NCBI GenBank assembly: GCA_016845445.1
Contig: JAERSU010000081.1
Span: 1-34,738 of the forward strand
Length of the DNA: 34,738 nucleotides
Direction: 5' to 3'
From: Oceanospirillaceae bacterium
Lineage (GTDB): Bacteria; Pseudomonadota; Gammaproteobacteria; Pseudomonadales; Balneatricaceae
The notes beneath the pieces were generated by a model, which saw nothing but the letters and a program-made list of their open reading frames with translations, was not told the DNA's origin and did no database searches. Shown here in pieces: positions 34,007-34,738 of this stretch. The stretch's first letter is position 1; the number at the start of each line of letters is the position of its first letter. A program made the translations under genes and the position numbers.

Positions 34007-34026
34007 TGCTCTACAACCTAGGCCAA

Positions 34027-34738
34027 CTAACGCTTAAAAGCATTGGCAATTAGGTTAACATAGGCGTCGGTGGAGCCACGCTGCTGTTCGATGAGCTGTT
34101 GGCCGGCTAATCCCATGTGGGCCTGCGCCTGAGTATCAACCAATAGCTGCGCAACCTGAGTATCCAAATCAGCAGCGGCGACCAATTGCAGATTGCCTGC
34201 CTTGTGTAACAACTCACACACTAGGGCAAAATTAAAACAGTGAGGCCCCATTAATACGGGTTTACCTAAGGCCGCAGGTTCCAGAGGGTTATGCCCCCCC
34301 TTGTCAACTAGGCTGCCGCCAACCAAGGTCACATTGGCAAGCCGGTAGAAATCCATCAGCAGTCCCATGGCATCGACCAACAGCACGCGACGACCGCCCT
34401 GCTGAATGGCCGATTGAGCCTCGCTATAGCGCTGCCAAGGCAAGCCACTTTGGGCACACAAATCAGCCACTTCATCGAACCTTTGTGGGTGCCTAGGCAC
34501 CAGCACTAGTAGCCCTTGAGACACCGACTGCATGCGTCCCCATGCCTGCAACAACATGGCTTCTTCGCCTTCTCTAGTACTGCCACAAACCCAGCAAACA
34601 TCGGCCTCAGTCAGCCATTGAGCGGCCAACTCTTGATGCCTTGGTGCAGGGATAGATAGATCGAATTTGAGACTTCCCATTACCTCAATGCGAGCTTTGT
34701 CAGCACCGATATGGGCAAAACGCCGAGCACTGGCCTTG
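34027..34738 (-). CDS. waaA: 3-deoxy-D-manno-octulosonic acid (Kdo) transferase, C-terminal part (5' end outside window)
   Basis: The reading frame stays open to the window edge: codons before the ATG at 34680 encode 'RRFAHIGADKARIEVMGSLKFD', which is the family's continuous sequence, so that ATG is internal. 'VCGSTREGEEAMLL' and 'VGGSLVDKGGHNPLEPAALGKPVLMGPH' are hallmark WaaA/KdtA blocks (GT-B fold, CMP-Kdo binding). The enzyme adds Kdo to lipid A at the inner membrane face. It heads, within the window, a compact minus-strand gene string going into thiPQ. About half of the protein (roughly 420 residues normally) is visible. Confidence 0.92.
   Translation of the reverse strand, partial: KASARRFAHIGADKARIEVMGSLKFDLSIPAPRHQELAAQWLTEADVCWVCGSTREGEEAMLLQAWGRMQSVSQGLLVLVPRHPQRFDEVADLCAQSGLPWQRYSEAQSAIQQGGRRVLLVDAMGLLMDFYRLANVTLVGGSLVDKGGHNPLEPAALGKPVLMGPHCFNFALVCELLHKAGNLQLVAAADLDTQVAQLLVDTQAQAHMGLAGQQLIEQQRGSTDAYVNLIANAFKR

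Noticed and set aside
34007-34026. TPP riboswitch or promoter before thiP
   Set aside because: The gap between waaA and thiP is 20 bp, too short for a riboswitch, and no thi-box sequence is visible.
1-34738. Defence system, prophage, integron or CRISPR array
   Set aside because: No recombinase, transposase, nuclease-toxin pair, spaced direct repeats or abrupt change in gene style was seen; all larger ORFs have ordinary metabolic, regulatory or housekeeping identities.

Overview
The window looks like a chromosomal segment of a free-living gammaproteobacterium, probably marine. I cannot name a genus. The evidence is the E. coli-like block nudF-yqiB-cpdA-yqiA-parE, a Pseudomonas-like divergent gap / edd-glk locus, a DcuS/CitA-type sensor pair beside a tripartite tricarboxylate transporter, and an LPS Kdo transferase gene, which means an outer membrane. 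Coding density is high, no gene-free stretch reaches 300 bp, and I saw no rRNA, tRNA, CRISPR, phage or transposase gene.

Layout. (1) 1-5583, plus strand: the 3' part of an IclR-type regulator, a HAD hydrolase and a class III aminotransferase, closed by a strong terminator; then a secreted seven-repeat FG-GAP/VCBS protein, an Lrp/AsnC regulator and a PaaI-type thioesterase. (2) 5628-9076, minus strand: an AlkB-like dioxygenase and an apparent gntR-trpB-trpA operon, divergent from an AllA-like gene (9287-9964) across a perfect 8+8 operator-like palindrome. (3) 9966-15733: tctC-tctB-tctA plus a 61-codon gene on the minus strand, divergent from a CitA/CitB-type two-component system; a terminator lies between tctC and tctB. 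(4) 15765-22912: sugar catabolism. edd-glk-pgi runs leftward and gap-pyk rightward from a 160-bp shared control region containing a HexR-like site. (5) 22981-25574: an SDR dehydrogenase, a DnaJ-PilZ fusion protein, a cytochrome b561, and a Spy/CpxP-like periplasmic protein with an exact CpxR-type box and a TATAAT -10 element upstream. (6) 25854-34738, all minus strand: waaA (cut by the window edge), thiP, thiQ, a protoporphyrinogen oxidase gene, nudF, yqiB, cpdA, yqiA, parE, tightly packed with several overlaps.

How the genes work together. Region 4 encodes glucose phosphorylation (glk), hexose-phosphate isomerisation (pgi), the first dedicated Entner-Doudoroff enzyme (edd) and two lower-glycolysis steps (gap, pyk), so it is a sugar-use regulon. 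Region 3 is a self-contained carboxylate sensing and uptake module. Region 6 mixes housekeeping functions (LPS, thiamine, heme, nucleotide clean-up, cAMP turnover, chromosome decatenation).

The points most worth following are the DnaJ-PilZ fusion, the gntR-trpBA / allA-like divergon, the Cpx-type control of the Spy-like gene, the tctC/tctB terminator with the small downstream gene, and a 101-bp fold-back plus REP-like palindromes in intergenic DNA. I did not find an unambiguous new defence or mobile system. Statements about family membership come from reading motifs, not from searches.
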